From NCBI RefSeq assembly GCF_010111755.1, contig NC_088953.1, positions 372,001 to 436,000 on the forward strand: 64,000 nucleotides of DNA, given 5' to 3'. This DNA is from Nakaseomyces glabratus (Eukaryota > Ascomycota > Saccharomycetes > Saccharomycetales > Saccharomycetaceae). A program made the position numbers and the translations under genes. Positions 19,902 to 28,826 of the stretch are shown piece by piece. The notes under the pieces are model-generated. The model saw only the letters and a list, made by a program, of their open reading frames with translations, ran no database searches and was not told the DNA's origin. Position 1 is the stretch's first letter. Each line of letters begins with the position of its first letter.

Positions 19902-20422
19902 GACTTTTACAGATTAATGGCGTGTGAACAATGTTTATGACTAGTTTCTATAGGTATTAGCTGGTATTAGTCAAGAATTCCATAGTTAAAAACTAATCAT
20001 TCTATAAATACATATAATGCGTGTAATTAATGAAGCGCTGGCCTTATATACAATTTCTAGAAAAGGAATTGAATTGTATCTTTATCTGATTCAGATTGTT
20101 TCTAATAGTACATTTTAGATCATAACTTGAAACCATATACTACTATACTTTATCGCAATGATATTCTACTTGAAACGCGGAGGCATAGTAATGAGTTTCA
20201 GAAATTGTTTCATGAGTGTCTTATGTCAGATGATGTAGAGCATTTGAGCAATTCTGTTATGCTGTTTTAGCTCCAAAACTGGTGTGTATTACTTTGTGTT
20301 TGATACATTTATCATCGAGGTTTACTAGATAGTTTCTTCTATACAAAGGAGAAGTGTACATAATTTACTCATGGGAGTGTATTACTATCAAACAAGTCAT
20401 AAAAAGAGGGAAATATATATGT
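19902..20422. other. AGA1-type gene promoter / ABP1 3' region
   Basis: This is AT-rich. The only recognisable elements are the Ste12-type sites at 20171-20212, listed separately. Confidence 0.5.
20171..20212 (-). promoter_or_regulatory. Cluster of pheromone-response-like elements upstream of AGA1
   Basis: Reading the gene's strand, TGAAACA (20206-20212) is a perfect Ste12 element and TGAAACT (20194-20200) is a near match. TGAAACG (20171-20177, other strand) is a third. Three sites within 42 bp resemble mating-gene promoters in S. cerevisiae. Confidence 0.5.
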
Positions 20423-22165
20423 TTACTGGTTTCCCAAGGAGACGTAGTTGCTTGGGAATAAACCCTTTTCACCAGTCTTCTCTAGTTCACCTAGCCACCA
20501 GTCGTCGTCAACAAACTCGATGTTGATGATCTTATCATTCTCTTCAAAAGTTAGCTCATTGTCCTCAGCTGCTTCATAATCATATTCAGCAGTGGCCCAT
20601 GGCTTTTCTTCCTTCTTTTCTTCGGTGGCTCTTCTTGGAGGTGGAGGTGGCACAGCATTGGTTTCTCTGGTTGGTAGAGATGGTGCTGGAGCTTCTTCTT
20701 CCTCTTCTTGCTCTTGTTCTGGCTCTTCCTCTTCCTCTTCTTGTTCTTGTTCTTCTTCCTTAGCCCTGGAAGGCAACGATGGTGGAGCTGGAGAGTCCTC
20801 CTTATCCACACTTCTGGAAGGTAGGATAGGTGCAGGAGAAGCGTCCTTCTCTTGGTCTCTAGAAGGCAATGGTGGTAGACTTCTTTGAGCTGGCTTGGAC
20901 TCTTCTTCGTCATCATCCCAGTCGTCATCGTTGTCTTCATCAGCTTCTGGTTCTGGCTCTTCGCTGTGCATACCTGGCAATGGATTACCGAACTTCTTTG
21001 GGTCTTTCTTCATCGATGGAGCTTCAATTTCTGGCTCGGTTGTTCTCTGCACAATTTTTCTTGGTTGAATGATAGGAGGTTCAGAGTTGGTGGACAAGCT
21101 CTCGAACTTAGACTTTATGTCTTTGATGTCTTCTTGTTTGTCGTCTTCGTCGTCTTCGTCTTCCGCGTTGCTCTTTGAAACTTCAGCGGCAGGTTTCTCG
21201 GCTGGGGCATTGCCTTGTTGCTTTGCCTTCTTCTCGGCCCACAATTGAGCTGGGGTCTTCTCGTTTTTGAAACCCTTGATGACCTTGTCGTCGTCCTTGA
21301 ACTGGGTAGAGCCCATTGGTGGCTTGGTGCCGCCGATAAACTTGTTCATCTCAGAGTCTCTCTGCATCTTGGACTGCTCCTTGAGGTGCTTGATGTCGCT
21401 TGCAGGGTCTATCTTGTTCACCAGGCGAGGGTCCTCCTTGGCTGCCTCCTCGGCGATATGCTTCTGCAGGTCCACTTTGCCAATTGGCTTGAAAGTGGAC
21501 TGGTTGGGCTTCAGGGGCTCGCTATCGAAGTCGCGCTCCTTTAACTCAGGCTCGCTCCAGTCGTCGTCGTCGCCGCCATTCTTGGCGTTCGCACTTGCAG
21601 CTGGTGTTGCTGGTGTAGCTGGTGTAGCCGACGTCTTTGCCGGAGTAGCAATTGCCTTTGGAGCTGCCTTTGGAGTTGCCTTAGGTGCCGCCTTTGGAGC
21701 TGCCTTTGGAGGTGCGGCTTTAGGGGTCGCCGAGGGCTGCGCCTGGATGGAGTAGCGCGCGCCCGCGGCGTTGCTGATCTTCATCAGCAGCTCCTGCTCG
21801 TCGAGGTCGTCCTCGTCCCTGGCGGTGACCTGCACATGGTAGCCCTTCAGCACATTGTTCGCAACCGTGCCGAAGTTGGCAGCGAACGACGCCCGCGCCT
21901 TCATCGGCGCGGTGTCGGGACACCACCCGACCAGCAGCAGCTTCTCCACGTCAGAGCCCGGCGGCGTCACTCGCGCCAGCCCGTACGCAACCTGGTCCCC
22001 GAACTCCCCGAGGAACGCACCGAACCCGTCGCCAACACGGGGCTCCAGCTCCCCGTCACCGCGCGCACTCAGCACCACCCACTCCTCGCCGCCGCGCACA
22101 ACACCCTGCCACGCACTCTCAATCTCACTACCAAACGCACCGTACTTAACCGGTTCCAAAGCCAT
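20423..22165 (-). CDS. ABP1: Abp1, actin-patch protein with ADF-H and SH3 domains
   Basis: Abp1 binds actin filaments at cortical patches and recruits Ark1/Prk1 kinases, Srv2 and Rvs167 during endocytosis. The 580 residues compare with about 592 in S. cerevisiae. An N-terminal ADF homology domain spans about 5-135 ([20 protein letters not shown] to [18 protein letters not shown]). An Ala/Pro/Lys stretch (about 150-190), an acidic middle with [12 protein letters not shown] repeats, and Pro-rich LPSR motifs (likely kinase and SH3 targets) follow. The C-terminal SH3 domain (about 522-578) carries [25 protein letters not shown] and GLFPSNYV. The first third is very GC-rich. It is divergent from TUP1 over 207 bp. 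In S. cerevisiae, ABP1 and TUP1 lie on chromosome III beside FIG2. Confidence 0.95.
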   Translation of the reverse strand: MALEPVKYGAFGSEIESAWQGVVRGGEEWVVLSARGDGELEPRVGDGFGAFLGEFGDQVAYGLARVTPPGSDVEKLLLVGWCPDTAPMKARASFAANFGTVANNVLKGYHVQVTARDEDDLDEQELLMKISNAAGARYSIQAQPSATPKAAPPKAAPKAAPKATPKAAPKAIATPAKTSATPATPATPAASANAKNGGDDDDWSEPELKERDFDSEPLKPNQSTFKPIGKVDLQKHIAEEAAKEDPRLVNKIDPASDIKHLKEQSKMQRDSEMNKFIGGTKPPMGSTQFKDDDKVIKGFKNEKTPAQLWAEKKAKQQGNAPAEKPAAEVSKSNAEDEDDEDDKQEDIKDIKSKFESLSTNSEPPIIQPRKIVQRTTEPEIEAPSMKKDPKKFGNPLPGMHSEEPEPEADEDNDDDWDDDEEESKPAQRSLPPLPSRDQEKDASPAPILPSRSVDKEDSPAPPSLPSRAKEEEQEQEEEEEEPEQEQEEEEEAPAPSLPTRETNAVPPPPPRRATEEKKEEKPWATAEYDYEAAEDNELTFEENDKIINIEFVDDDWWLGELEKTGEKGLFPSNYVSLGNQ

Positions 22166-22346
22166 CTGTCACTTAGTTGTTGGCCCTCTTCCCCCCACCA
22201 GCTCAGTGCCAGATGCTGCTTGGTGCTTCACTCATCCCTTTTATACTGCTGGAATTTGATATCGCGTGCGACGACAAGAGCCCTGGACGTTGGCAGCTCG
22301 AGGAAAACAAATAAAAGTAGTCCAAGTTGCAAGTGTAGTAGTTGGG

Positions 22347-22397
22347 ATGGCCTGGATGGGGGGCAAGGCGCTATGGCTAAGGAGAAGGATGTTATAG
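22347..22397 (+). other. Upstream open reading frame overlapping the TUP1 start
   Basis: ATG at 22347 opens a 16-codon frame that stops at 22395-22397, 25 bases past the TUP1 ATG and out of frame with it. A second ATG (22356) is in the same small frame. Whether the mRNA leader includes it is unknown. Confidence 0.4.
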
Positions 22398-24304
22398 GCG
22401 GGCATGCTGCGAAGCTGGAGGAGCTGCTGGGGGCAGTTCGGCGGGAGTTTGAGGCTGTTTCGCAGGAGGTGAGCAGCTACCAGCAGCAGAACCAGAAGAA
22501 CTACGACTTCAAGATCAACCAGCAGCTTGCGGAGATGCAGCAGATCCGGAACACGGTGTATGAGCTGGAGCTGACGCACCGGAAGATGAAGGACGTGTAC
22601 GAGGAGGAGATCGGGCGGTTGAAGGCCGAGATAGAGAAGCGCGACCAGCAGCTGAGCGAGTTCGGCGCGCACTCCGCGGCGCCACCACAGCCGGCGTTGC
22701 CGGCTCCACAGATCACTGCGGAGGGCACCCACTTGCAGGACAGCAAGGCCGGGTTGACGCCTCTGGTGAGCGTGTTGTCTAGCCAGAACCAGGCACAGGC
22801 CCAGGCCCAAGCACAGGCCCAAGCTCAAGCTCAAGCCCAGGCACAGGCTCAGGCTCAGGCTCAAGCCCAGGCACAGGCTCAGGCACAGGCACAGGCTCAG
22901 GCCCAAGCTCAGGCCCAAGCACAGGCTCAGGCTCAGGCTCAGGCCCAAGCTGTACACGCGGCTCAGGTCGCACAACAGACACCTGCAGCACAGTACCAGA
23001 TGACACTACCACCAATGCAGCAACCTCAGCAGTACCAGCAAGGGTACCAATTGAACTCCATGTCTCCACAGCAGGCGAAGACCGAGCCAGTTGATAAGAA
23101 ACCAGAGACCCAGGTGGCTACCACCACCGCAACAGCTGAAAAACAAGAAACAGCATACAACCAGTGGGCTAACCAGGCAAAGCCTATCCCACCTTTCTTG
23201 CTAGATCTCGACGCTGAAAACACCTCTGCTGAGTTCAAGAAGCAGACCGAGGACTACTACGTGCTGTACAACCCTACTCAACCAAAGGACATCGACATCG
23301 AACTGCACAGAACTCTGTTGCACGACTCTGTGGTCTGCTGTGTGAAGTTCAGCAACAATGGTGAGTACTTGGCTACCGGTTGCAACAAGACCACGAAAAT
23401 TTTCGAGGTCGCTACAGGTAACTTGGTCACAGAACTGGTTGACGACACCAAGACCGGCACTGAGGACGCTAACAGCGCCAGCTCTGCGGACCTGTACATT
23501 CGTTCCGTGTGTTTCTCTCCAGATGGCAAGTTTTTGGCTACTGGCGCTGAAGATAAGTTAATCCGTATCTGGGATATCGCTCAACGTAAGATCGTGATGG
23601 TGCTAAGAGGCCATGAACAAGATATCTACTCTTTGGATTACTTCCAATCCGGTAACAAATTGGTCTCTGGTTCTGGTGATAGAACTATTCGTATCTGGGA
23701 CTTGCACACTGGTCAATGCTCTTTGACTTTGTCGATCGAGGATGGTGTTACCACCGTCGCAGTTTCTCCAGGTAACGGTAACTATGTCGCCGCAGGTTCT
23801 CTAGACAGAACAGTACGTGTCTGGGACTCTAACTCTGGTTTCTTGGTCGAAAGACTGGACTCAGAAGGTGAAACCGGCGTGGGCCACAAGGACTCGGTAT
23901 ACAGTGTTGTCTTCACCAGAGATGGTAAAAATATCGTCTCCGGTTCCTTGGACAGATCTGTGAAGTTGTGGAATTTGCGCAACATCAACGGAGCTTCTAC
24001 TAGTCCACAGCCAAAGACAGAAGGCAACTGTGAAATGACATATATTGGCCACAAGGACTTCGTACTTTCTGTGACAACCACAGAAAATGACCAATACATT
24101 TTATCGGGTTCCAAGGATCGTGGTGTTATATTCTGGGATAAGGTCTCGGGTGTCCCATTGTTGATGTTGCAAGGTCACAGAAACTCTGTAATCTCTGTAG
24201 CTGTTGCAAATGGTAAGCCTCTAGGTGCTAATTACAATGTTTTCGCAACTGGTAGTGGTGATTGCAAGGCAAAAATTTGGAAATTCCAAACAATTAGAAA
24301 ATAA
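22373..24304 (+). CDS. TUP1: Tup1, general transcriptional corepressor (WD40)
   Basis: Tup1 with Cyc8 (Ssn6) represses glucose, hypoxic, mating and morphology genes after recruitment by DNA-binding repressors. The 643 residues have the family layout. An N-terminal tetramerisation helix spans about 8-95 ([19 protein letters not shown], then [19 protein letters not shown]). A low-complexity region follows with 27 Gln-Ala dipeptides. The Tup1 N-core comes next ([30 protein letters not shown]). Seven WD repeats run to the end (for example [58 protein letters not shown]). ATG 22373 is chosen because it aligns with the known N-terminus; the open frame extends far upstream across the ABP1 region with no homology. 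Confidence 0.96.
   Translation: MAKEKDVIGGHAAKLEELLGAVRREFEAVSQEVSSYQQQNQKNYDFKINQQLAEMQQIRNTVYELELTHRKMKDVYEEEIGRLKAEIEKRDQQLSEFGAHSAAPPQPALPAPQITAEGTHLQDSKAGLTPLVSVLSSQNQAQAQAQAQAQAQAQAQAQAQAQAQAQAQAQAQAQAQAQAQAQAQAQAQAQAQAVHAAQVAQQTPAAQYQMTLPPMQQPQQYQQGYQLNSMSPQQAKTEPVDKKPETQVATTTATAEKQETAYNQWANQAKPIPPFLLDLDAENTSAEFKKQTEDYYVLYNPTQPKDIDIELHRTLLHDSVVCCVKFSNNGEYLATGCNKTTKIFEVATGNLVTELVDDTKTGTEDANSASSADLYIRSVCFSPDGKFLATGAEDKLIRIWDIAQRKIVMVLRGHEQDIYSLDYFQSGNKLVSGSGDRTIRIWDLHTGQCSLTLSIEDGVTTVAVSPGNGNYVAAGSLDRTVRVWDSNSGFLVERLDSEGETGVGHKDSVYSVVFTRDGKNIVSGSLDRSVKLWNLRNINGASTSPQPKTEGNCEMTYIGHKDFVLSVTTTENDQYILSGSKDRGVIFWDKVSGVPLLMLQGHRNSVISVAVANGKPLGANYNVFATGSGDCKAKIWKFQTIRK
22790..22951 (+). repeat. 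27 Gln-Ala dipeptide repeats in TUP1
   Basis: A hexanucleotide CARGCN array encodes 27 QA units between the Tup1 tetramerisation helix and the N-core. S. cerevisiae Tup1 also has Gln-rich low complexity here, but this strict alternation is distinctive. Synonymous third positions vary (CAG/CAA; GCA/GCC/GCT), so it is not a freshly expanded pure repeat. Confidence 0.93.
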
Positions 24305-24863
24305 TTCGTGTCATAACCATGATAATGCTAATATCATGATGATAGCTATATCATCTACTTTGTTTCTCTTTCTTTTCTTATGTTATTGAATTTCCACTTG
24401 GATAAAATGACTCTATATGGACTCAGATGTATTATTCAACAATTGTTGGTGTAAGCCTCAAACACTGTACAAAACAAAATTTTGAGATACCATAGTCGCA
24501 AAACGTGTACACTAAAACGCCATCTAATGACGCTTTATCTTAATTGTTTTTTATTTTCTACAATTTCATTTCAACTACTTTTATTGAATGCTGGAAATAC
24601 CCATTCAAGTACTGTGATATTTCTTATTTTAAACATTATGCCTACCCTATTTTACTACTTTTTTAATAGCTCAGGCGATATATTATTATATACATACTAA
24701 ATTTTATATTAAACTAACATTATAAGGTAAAATAGAACGTTTCCGGTTAATATTTTCTTGTATGCTGGTGGCGTGAATATTTTCTCTGGAATGGAATAGC
24801 TGATAAGATGTTTATATTATAGAGTCACAACCTGTTTTACTGTCAAAGTTCACATGTTTCAGT
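24305..24863. other. TUP1-MVD1 convergent intergenic region
   Basis: This is AT-rich DNA between two converging genes. I see no gene or RNA in it. CSM1 and other genes found near TUP1 in S. cerevisiae are absent. Confidence 0.5.
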
Positions 24864-26054
24864 TTATTTAGGCAATCCAGTCTCCTCATTAATCAAACAT
24901 TCCTTGGTATCCTGTGGGCCAGGACCAACTCTTGTTAGAATAACTCTGGAAACATTTTCTTGAATGGTGTCGTCCAGATCAAACTGGAATTTGCCTTTGA
25001 CTTGGTTATTGAAAGTTGAAGTAAATTTGGACAATTCTTCGCTGTTGTATTTTGATTGCCATCCGTCTACTTTAGAGAATAGAGTATAAATGAAAGCAAA
25101 CAGCTTCTCTTCGTTCTCTTCTAGATAGTATAGGACACTGTTTGGACCAGCATCGTAAGTGTAAGCAACGATGGTCTCACCGTAAAATTCATTGATCAAA
25201 TGGCAAAGTTTTATGATCTTCTTTGATGTATCGTTAATGTAGAAAATTGGTGGGAATGAGTCTAAGCAAGTAGCATGGAATGAGTTAGAGTCCTTCATAG
25301 TCAATTCAGCGAAAGTTGGGAAGTCCTTATCAAGAATGGCTTTCTTCATGGCCTCAAATCTCTTTGGTACCACGTTGGTAATTCTCTCCTTGAATAGATC
25401 AGATGTGTTAACGGTCAATTGCATACCACTGGTGGATGGTGTATCCTTCTTGTCAGCACTTACCACAAGTACAGCGGCCTTCATGTTTGGCCAATGTTCC
25501 AAAGGTGCAACTTCAACTGCCTTAGAGTCAGAACCATCAGCCTTCTCACCCATTTCCCAAGCAACATAGCCACCAAATAGAGACCTACAGGCGGATCCAG
25601 AACCCTTTCTCGCAATCTTGGATATATCGGATGCAGATTGAGGTAGCTCGTATAGCTTAGCGATAGCCATGACTAAGGCAGCAAAGCCTGCAGCTGAAGA
25701 AGCTAGACCTGCAGCAGTTGGAAAGTTGTTCTCAGAGACAATGTGAAGCTTCCACTGAGACATTGGTGGCAGACTACTGTCCTTCTCCTCCAACTGACGT
25801 CTCAAAGCTCTAAGGTCCGCAAGACAGTTTTGAGTCCGCTCACTGGATAGGGACTCTTCTTTACCATTCAGCCACAACTTGTCCTCCTTGAACTCGCTAG
25901 AGGTTGCAGCAGAGGTCAATGTCCTCAAATCCTCTTGAGCTAAAGTAACAGAGATGGATGAGTTGGTTGGCAGGTTCAGCTTAGCATCACGCTTCCCCCA
26001 GTATTTCAAAGTTGCGATGTTCACAGGAGCAGTGGTAGAAGCAACGTATGTCAT
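24864..26054 (-). CDS. MVD1: Mevalonate diphosphate decarboxylase
   Basis: Mvd1 (EC 4.1.1.33) performs the ATP-dependent decarboxylation of mevalonate-5-diphosphate to isopentenyl diphosphate, the last step making the isoprenoid unit for sterols, dolichol and ubiquinone. At 396 residues it equals S. cerevisiae Mvd1. GHMP-kinase-fold signatures are present: substrate-binding NIATLKYWGKRD near the N-terminus, the nucleotide loop PTAAGLASSAAGFAAL, the serine-rich RKGSGSACRSLFGGYV, and the catalytic region YTYDAGPNSVLYYL. ATG 26054 (MTYVASTTAPVN) gives the family N-terminus; a Met eight codons upstream is possible but less likely. It is divergent from COQ2, as in S. cerevisiae. Confidence 0.97.
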   Translation of the reverse strand: MTYVASTTAPVNIATLKYWGKRDAKLNLPTNSSISVTLAQEDLRTLTSAATSSEFKEDKLWLNGKEESLSSERTQNCLADLRALRRQLEEKDSSLPPMSQWKLHIVSENNFPTAAGLASSAAGFAALVMAIAKLYELPQSASDISKIARKGSGSACRSLFGGYVAWEMGEKADGSDSKAVEVAPLEHWPNMKAAVLVVSADKKDTPSTSGMQLTVNTSDLFKERITNVVPKRFEAMKKAILDKDFPTFAELTMKDSNSFHATCLDSFPPIFYINDTSKKIIKLCHLINEFYGETIVAYTYDAGPNSVLYYLEENEEKLFAFIYTLFSKVDGWQSKYNSEELSKFTSTFNNQVKGKFQFDLDDTIQENVSRVILTRVGPGPQDTKECLINEETGLPK

Positions 26055-26389
26055 AGTTATCGAATTAATTAGTAGCAATTAGACTTTACTGAAACGATTC
26101 CAATTGGGCCCAGTAAGGTGATGAAACAGCTACGAAACGCACTTGATGGTGACTGCCTTTATATACTTTTTCCACTTTCCGAAGCACCTCATCGCAAGAA
26201 TTTTTCACTTTCTCGAACTTAGCGAAATAAACACCGATAAGTGCCTAATATTGGGAACAATGGGACTTGATAAATCAGCCATTGGTGTCTCAATTTTTGG
26301 ATATTTACGTTAGTGACTTGAACTAGTATAGCTTTCGGACTCTCTAGCTTTCTAGACATACCAGTTACTGGGAAAAACACGCTATAATA
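26055..26389. promoter_or_regulatory. Shared MVD1-COQ2 divergent promoter
   Basis: These 335 bp serve two isoprenoid genes. They contain CTCATCGC (26188-26195) followed by GAATTTTTCAC (26198-26208), a PAC/RRPE-like pair unusual for metabolic genes. I recognised no sterol-response (Upc2-type) element. Confidence 0.5.
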
Positions 26390-27481
26390 ATGAGTTTGCT
26401 GCTGAATATTGGTAACCAAGGTGTGCGGAACCTGATGCAACGCCGGCTACAGCTTGCAGTGTCCAGTAGTATTTCCAGGAATCTCCGTACAACCCGTTTA
26501 CTGAATATGGGTAAGCCTTTTACTGAGCAAGAGTTGAAACAGGCTCGTGAGGATAGGTTGAAGGGACTTGGTCCTTACGTTTCAAAGTTGCCTACCAAGT
26601 GGATACCTTATGCTGAGTTGATGAGATTAGAGAAACCAGTGGGTACGTGGCTGCTATACTTGCCTGGATCCTGGGCGATTATCATGGCCGCTATGGAAAC
26701 CTCTGCATCTCTGGGGAGCACAGCATGGATGTTAGGGCTATTCGGGGTGGGCTCGCTCATAATGAGAGGTGCTGGTTGTACAATCAACGACCTACTAGAT
26801 AGAAACCTGGATAACAAAGTAATAAGATCCGTGGAGAGGCCAATTGCTGCTGGTAGGGTTTCTCCTAAAAATGCAGTGCTATTTTTAGGAGCCCAAACTG
26901 CCGTTGGTATGGGAATACTGACACAACTCCCTGCTCAATGTTGGTGGCTGGGACTGGCATCCTTGCCAATCGTCTTTACATACCCATTGTTTAAGAGATT
27001 TACTTACTATCCGCAAGCTGCCCTAAGTGCTTGCTTTACGTGGGGTGCCCTTCTGGGCTATCCAGCGATGGGTCTGACTAACTGGTCAGCGATGATTCCT
27101 CTATATGTTGGTAGTTTCCTTTGGTGCATGACCTATGATACTATCTATGCCCACCAGGATAAAATGTTTGATATTAAGGCAGGTATTAAGTCAACAGCTT
27201 TAGCTTGGGGTGATAAGACAAAGGCAATCTGTAATACAATGTCAGTCGCACAGTTCTCACTTTACGCTTTGGCAGGTATTAATAGTGGCCTGTTTTGGGG
27301 ACCAGGCTTCATAGGTGGGCTCTCATTGTTTGCTTACAGAGTCTTCAAAATGATTAGGACAGTTGACTTGAATAACCCAAAGGATTGCTGGAAGCATTTC
27401 ATCAGTAATATCAACACAGGTTTGTATTTCTCCTATGCTTTATTCTTTGATTACTTGTTGAGATTGATGGGATGGTTATAA
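26390..27481 (+). CDS. COQ2: Coq2, 4-hydroxybenzoate polyprenyltransferase
   Basis: Coq2 attaches the polyprenyl tail to 4-hydroxybenzoate in the mitochondrial inner membrane, an early step of ubiquinone synthesis. The 363 residues compare with about 372 in S. cerevisiae. Residues 1 to about 40 are a basic, Ser-rich presequence (RNLMQRRLQLAVSSSISRNL). The UbiA-family motifs are intact: NDLLDRNLD (N133 to D141) and the second Asp motif YDTIYAHQDKMFD. Several hydrophobic segments give the expected polytopic protein. It shares a divergent promoter with MVD1, which makes the isoprene precursor. Confidence 0.97.
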   Translation: MSLLLNIGNQGVRNLMQRRLQLAVSSSISRNLRTTRLLNMGKPFTEQELKQAREDRLKGLGPYVSKLPTKWIPYAELMRLEKPVGTWLLYLPGSWAIIMAAMETSASLGSTAWMLGLFGVGSLIMRGAGCTINDLLDRNLDNKVIRSVERPIAAGRVSPKNAVLFLGAQTAVGMGILTQLPAQCWWLGLASLPIVFTYPLFKRFTYYPQAALSACFTWGALLGYPAMGLTNWSAMIPLYVGSFLWCMTYDTIYAHQDKMFDIKAGIKSTALAWGDKTKAICNTMSVAQFSLYALAGINSGLFWGPGFIGGLSLFAYRVFKMIRTVDLNNPKDCWKHFISNINTGLYFSYALFFDYLLRLMGWL

Positions 27482-27687
27482 TGGCATACATTGATAACGA
27501 ATACGATACTAAAGACAATATTTAACTGCTGTAAATAGCTTTAATGATTTAGGTGTGTATAGAAAATTTATTATAGTTACAAGATGTGGTATAAGGTCCA
27601 ATGACTTTTATGAATCTTGAAGATTGTTGGCCAATAACATATTTACATGATAAAATAAAACCACATCCTTACCTGAATGAAGGAATA

Positions 27688-28554
27688 TTAGTTAGATTTG
27701 GTAATTTTATGATTATTCTTGTGTGTGTTCTTGGAGTTTACTATGTCTATAATCTTTGAACTACTCATCTTTATGTCATCGGAATGAAATTTCACTTTCT
27801 CAGCATTCACTCTTATCAACTCATCCAGTATACTCGAGTCCTTTTCAAGTTCAATATTACGCTGTTTACTTAAGTCTCCTGAAGTGTTCCCTTCTTTATC
27901 GGAATTCTCAAAGTCCAGAAGATCGAGTTCCTTTATAGATTCACCTCCGAACATAGCATCTATTATCCTACCATCAGAGCCCCAAACATGGCCTGATCTT
28001 GGAAGCAAATAGAATTTCTGCAATCTAGTTCTCACATCTGGGTGGTTGTCAGTCAGGTAAAATACAAATGACCCGTTGTCATCTATTCCTTGAATACCTT
28101 TACCAGTGAATACTCTGGGCTTCTTGGGCCTATTTATGTACTTTAAGGACCTGGTCAACTTTATCTCACGTCCCAGAAACATCGACTTCCGAATCAACTG
28201 ACAAGATGGGGTCGCATTATGCTTTGGAATGTAAATTACTTTGTTAACAACTCTGGAGGTGACATATAATGAGGCAGCTGATAGCGCAAATGGTAAAACA
28301 CACAGCCCTATAGGACCTACCGTCTTGAACATGAACCAGGCATCTGATTTTTGCTCCTCTGACGCAGAATTCAATATTTTAGTTGATGAACTCACAGTAA
28401 AATCTGTGAATGAGACACCATAGAGGAAGAATACTAGCGACAGCCCCTTAGATCCGTATTTGACTAACGGTGAAGTCTTATATGAGTAAATTACCTCGGG
28501 CCTTCCCTTGGACACCAGTGATGCTATTAACTTAGAAAAAGAGACCTTTGCCAT
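27688..28554 (-). CDS. MRX15: Mrx15-like mitochondrial inner-membrane ribosome receptor (YNR040W type)
   Basis: This 288-residue protein fits YNR040W/Mrx15, a TMEM223-family inner-membrane protein that contacts mitochondrial ribosomes alongside Mba1. Two hydrophobic stretches are seen, at about 34-52 (GLSLVFFLYGVSFTDF) and 81-103 (VGPIGLCVLPFALSAASLYV). A soluble basic part (KHNATPSCQLIRKSMFLG, RPKKPRVFTGKG) and a charged tail follow. Identity rests mainly on position next to COQ2, length and topology; I could not align it in detail. It is the last gene of the chromosome XIV-like block. Confidence 0.75.
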   Translation of the reverse strand: MAKVSFSKLIASLVSKGRPEVIYSYKTSPLVKYGSKGLSLVFFLYGVSFTDFTVSSSTKILNSASEEQKSDAWFMFKTVGPIGLCVLPFALSAASLYVTSRVVNKVIYIPKHNATPSCQLIRKSMFLGREIKLTRSLKYINRPKKPRVFTGKGIQGIDDNGSFVFYLTDNHPDVRTRLQKFYLLPRSGHVWGSDGRIIDAMFGGESIKELDLLDFENSDKEGNTSGDLSKQRNIELEKDSSILDELIRVNAEKVKFHSDDIKMSSSKIIDIVNSKNTHKNNHKITKSN

Positions 28555-28826
28555 TGGTGAAATATTCTCCCGAGGGTATGAGTTAAGACTAATGATGTGG
28601 ATGTAACTTAGACTTGCGTTTGATCAGCTTGAGACTGCTAGTGTTTGTATAGGTATTAGCCAAGCCAGTTTATATTGTCCTAGGGTTGTGGTCATCACGT
28701 GATATATGATTTCTGTCCTACAGATAAAATAGTTGAATATAGTTATTAAAAAGATCATAGGTGCAAAATGTATTATGTATTATGTATAATGTATGAATAT
28801 ATGTTTTATAATGTCATGTTTTTTAT

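Noticed and set aside
22241..23069. Long minus-strand frames with Leu/Gly or Pro/Glu repeats opposite TUP1
   Set aside because: They are the antisense of the Gln-Ala repeat and GC-rich start of TUP1.
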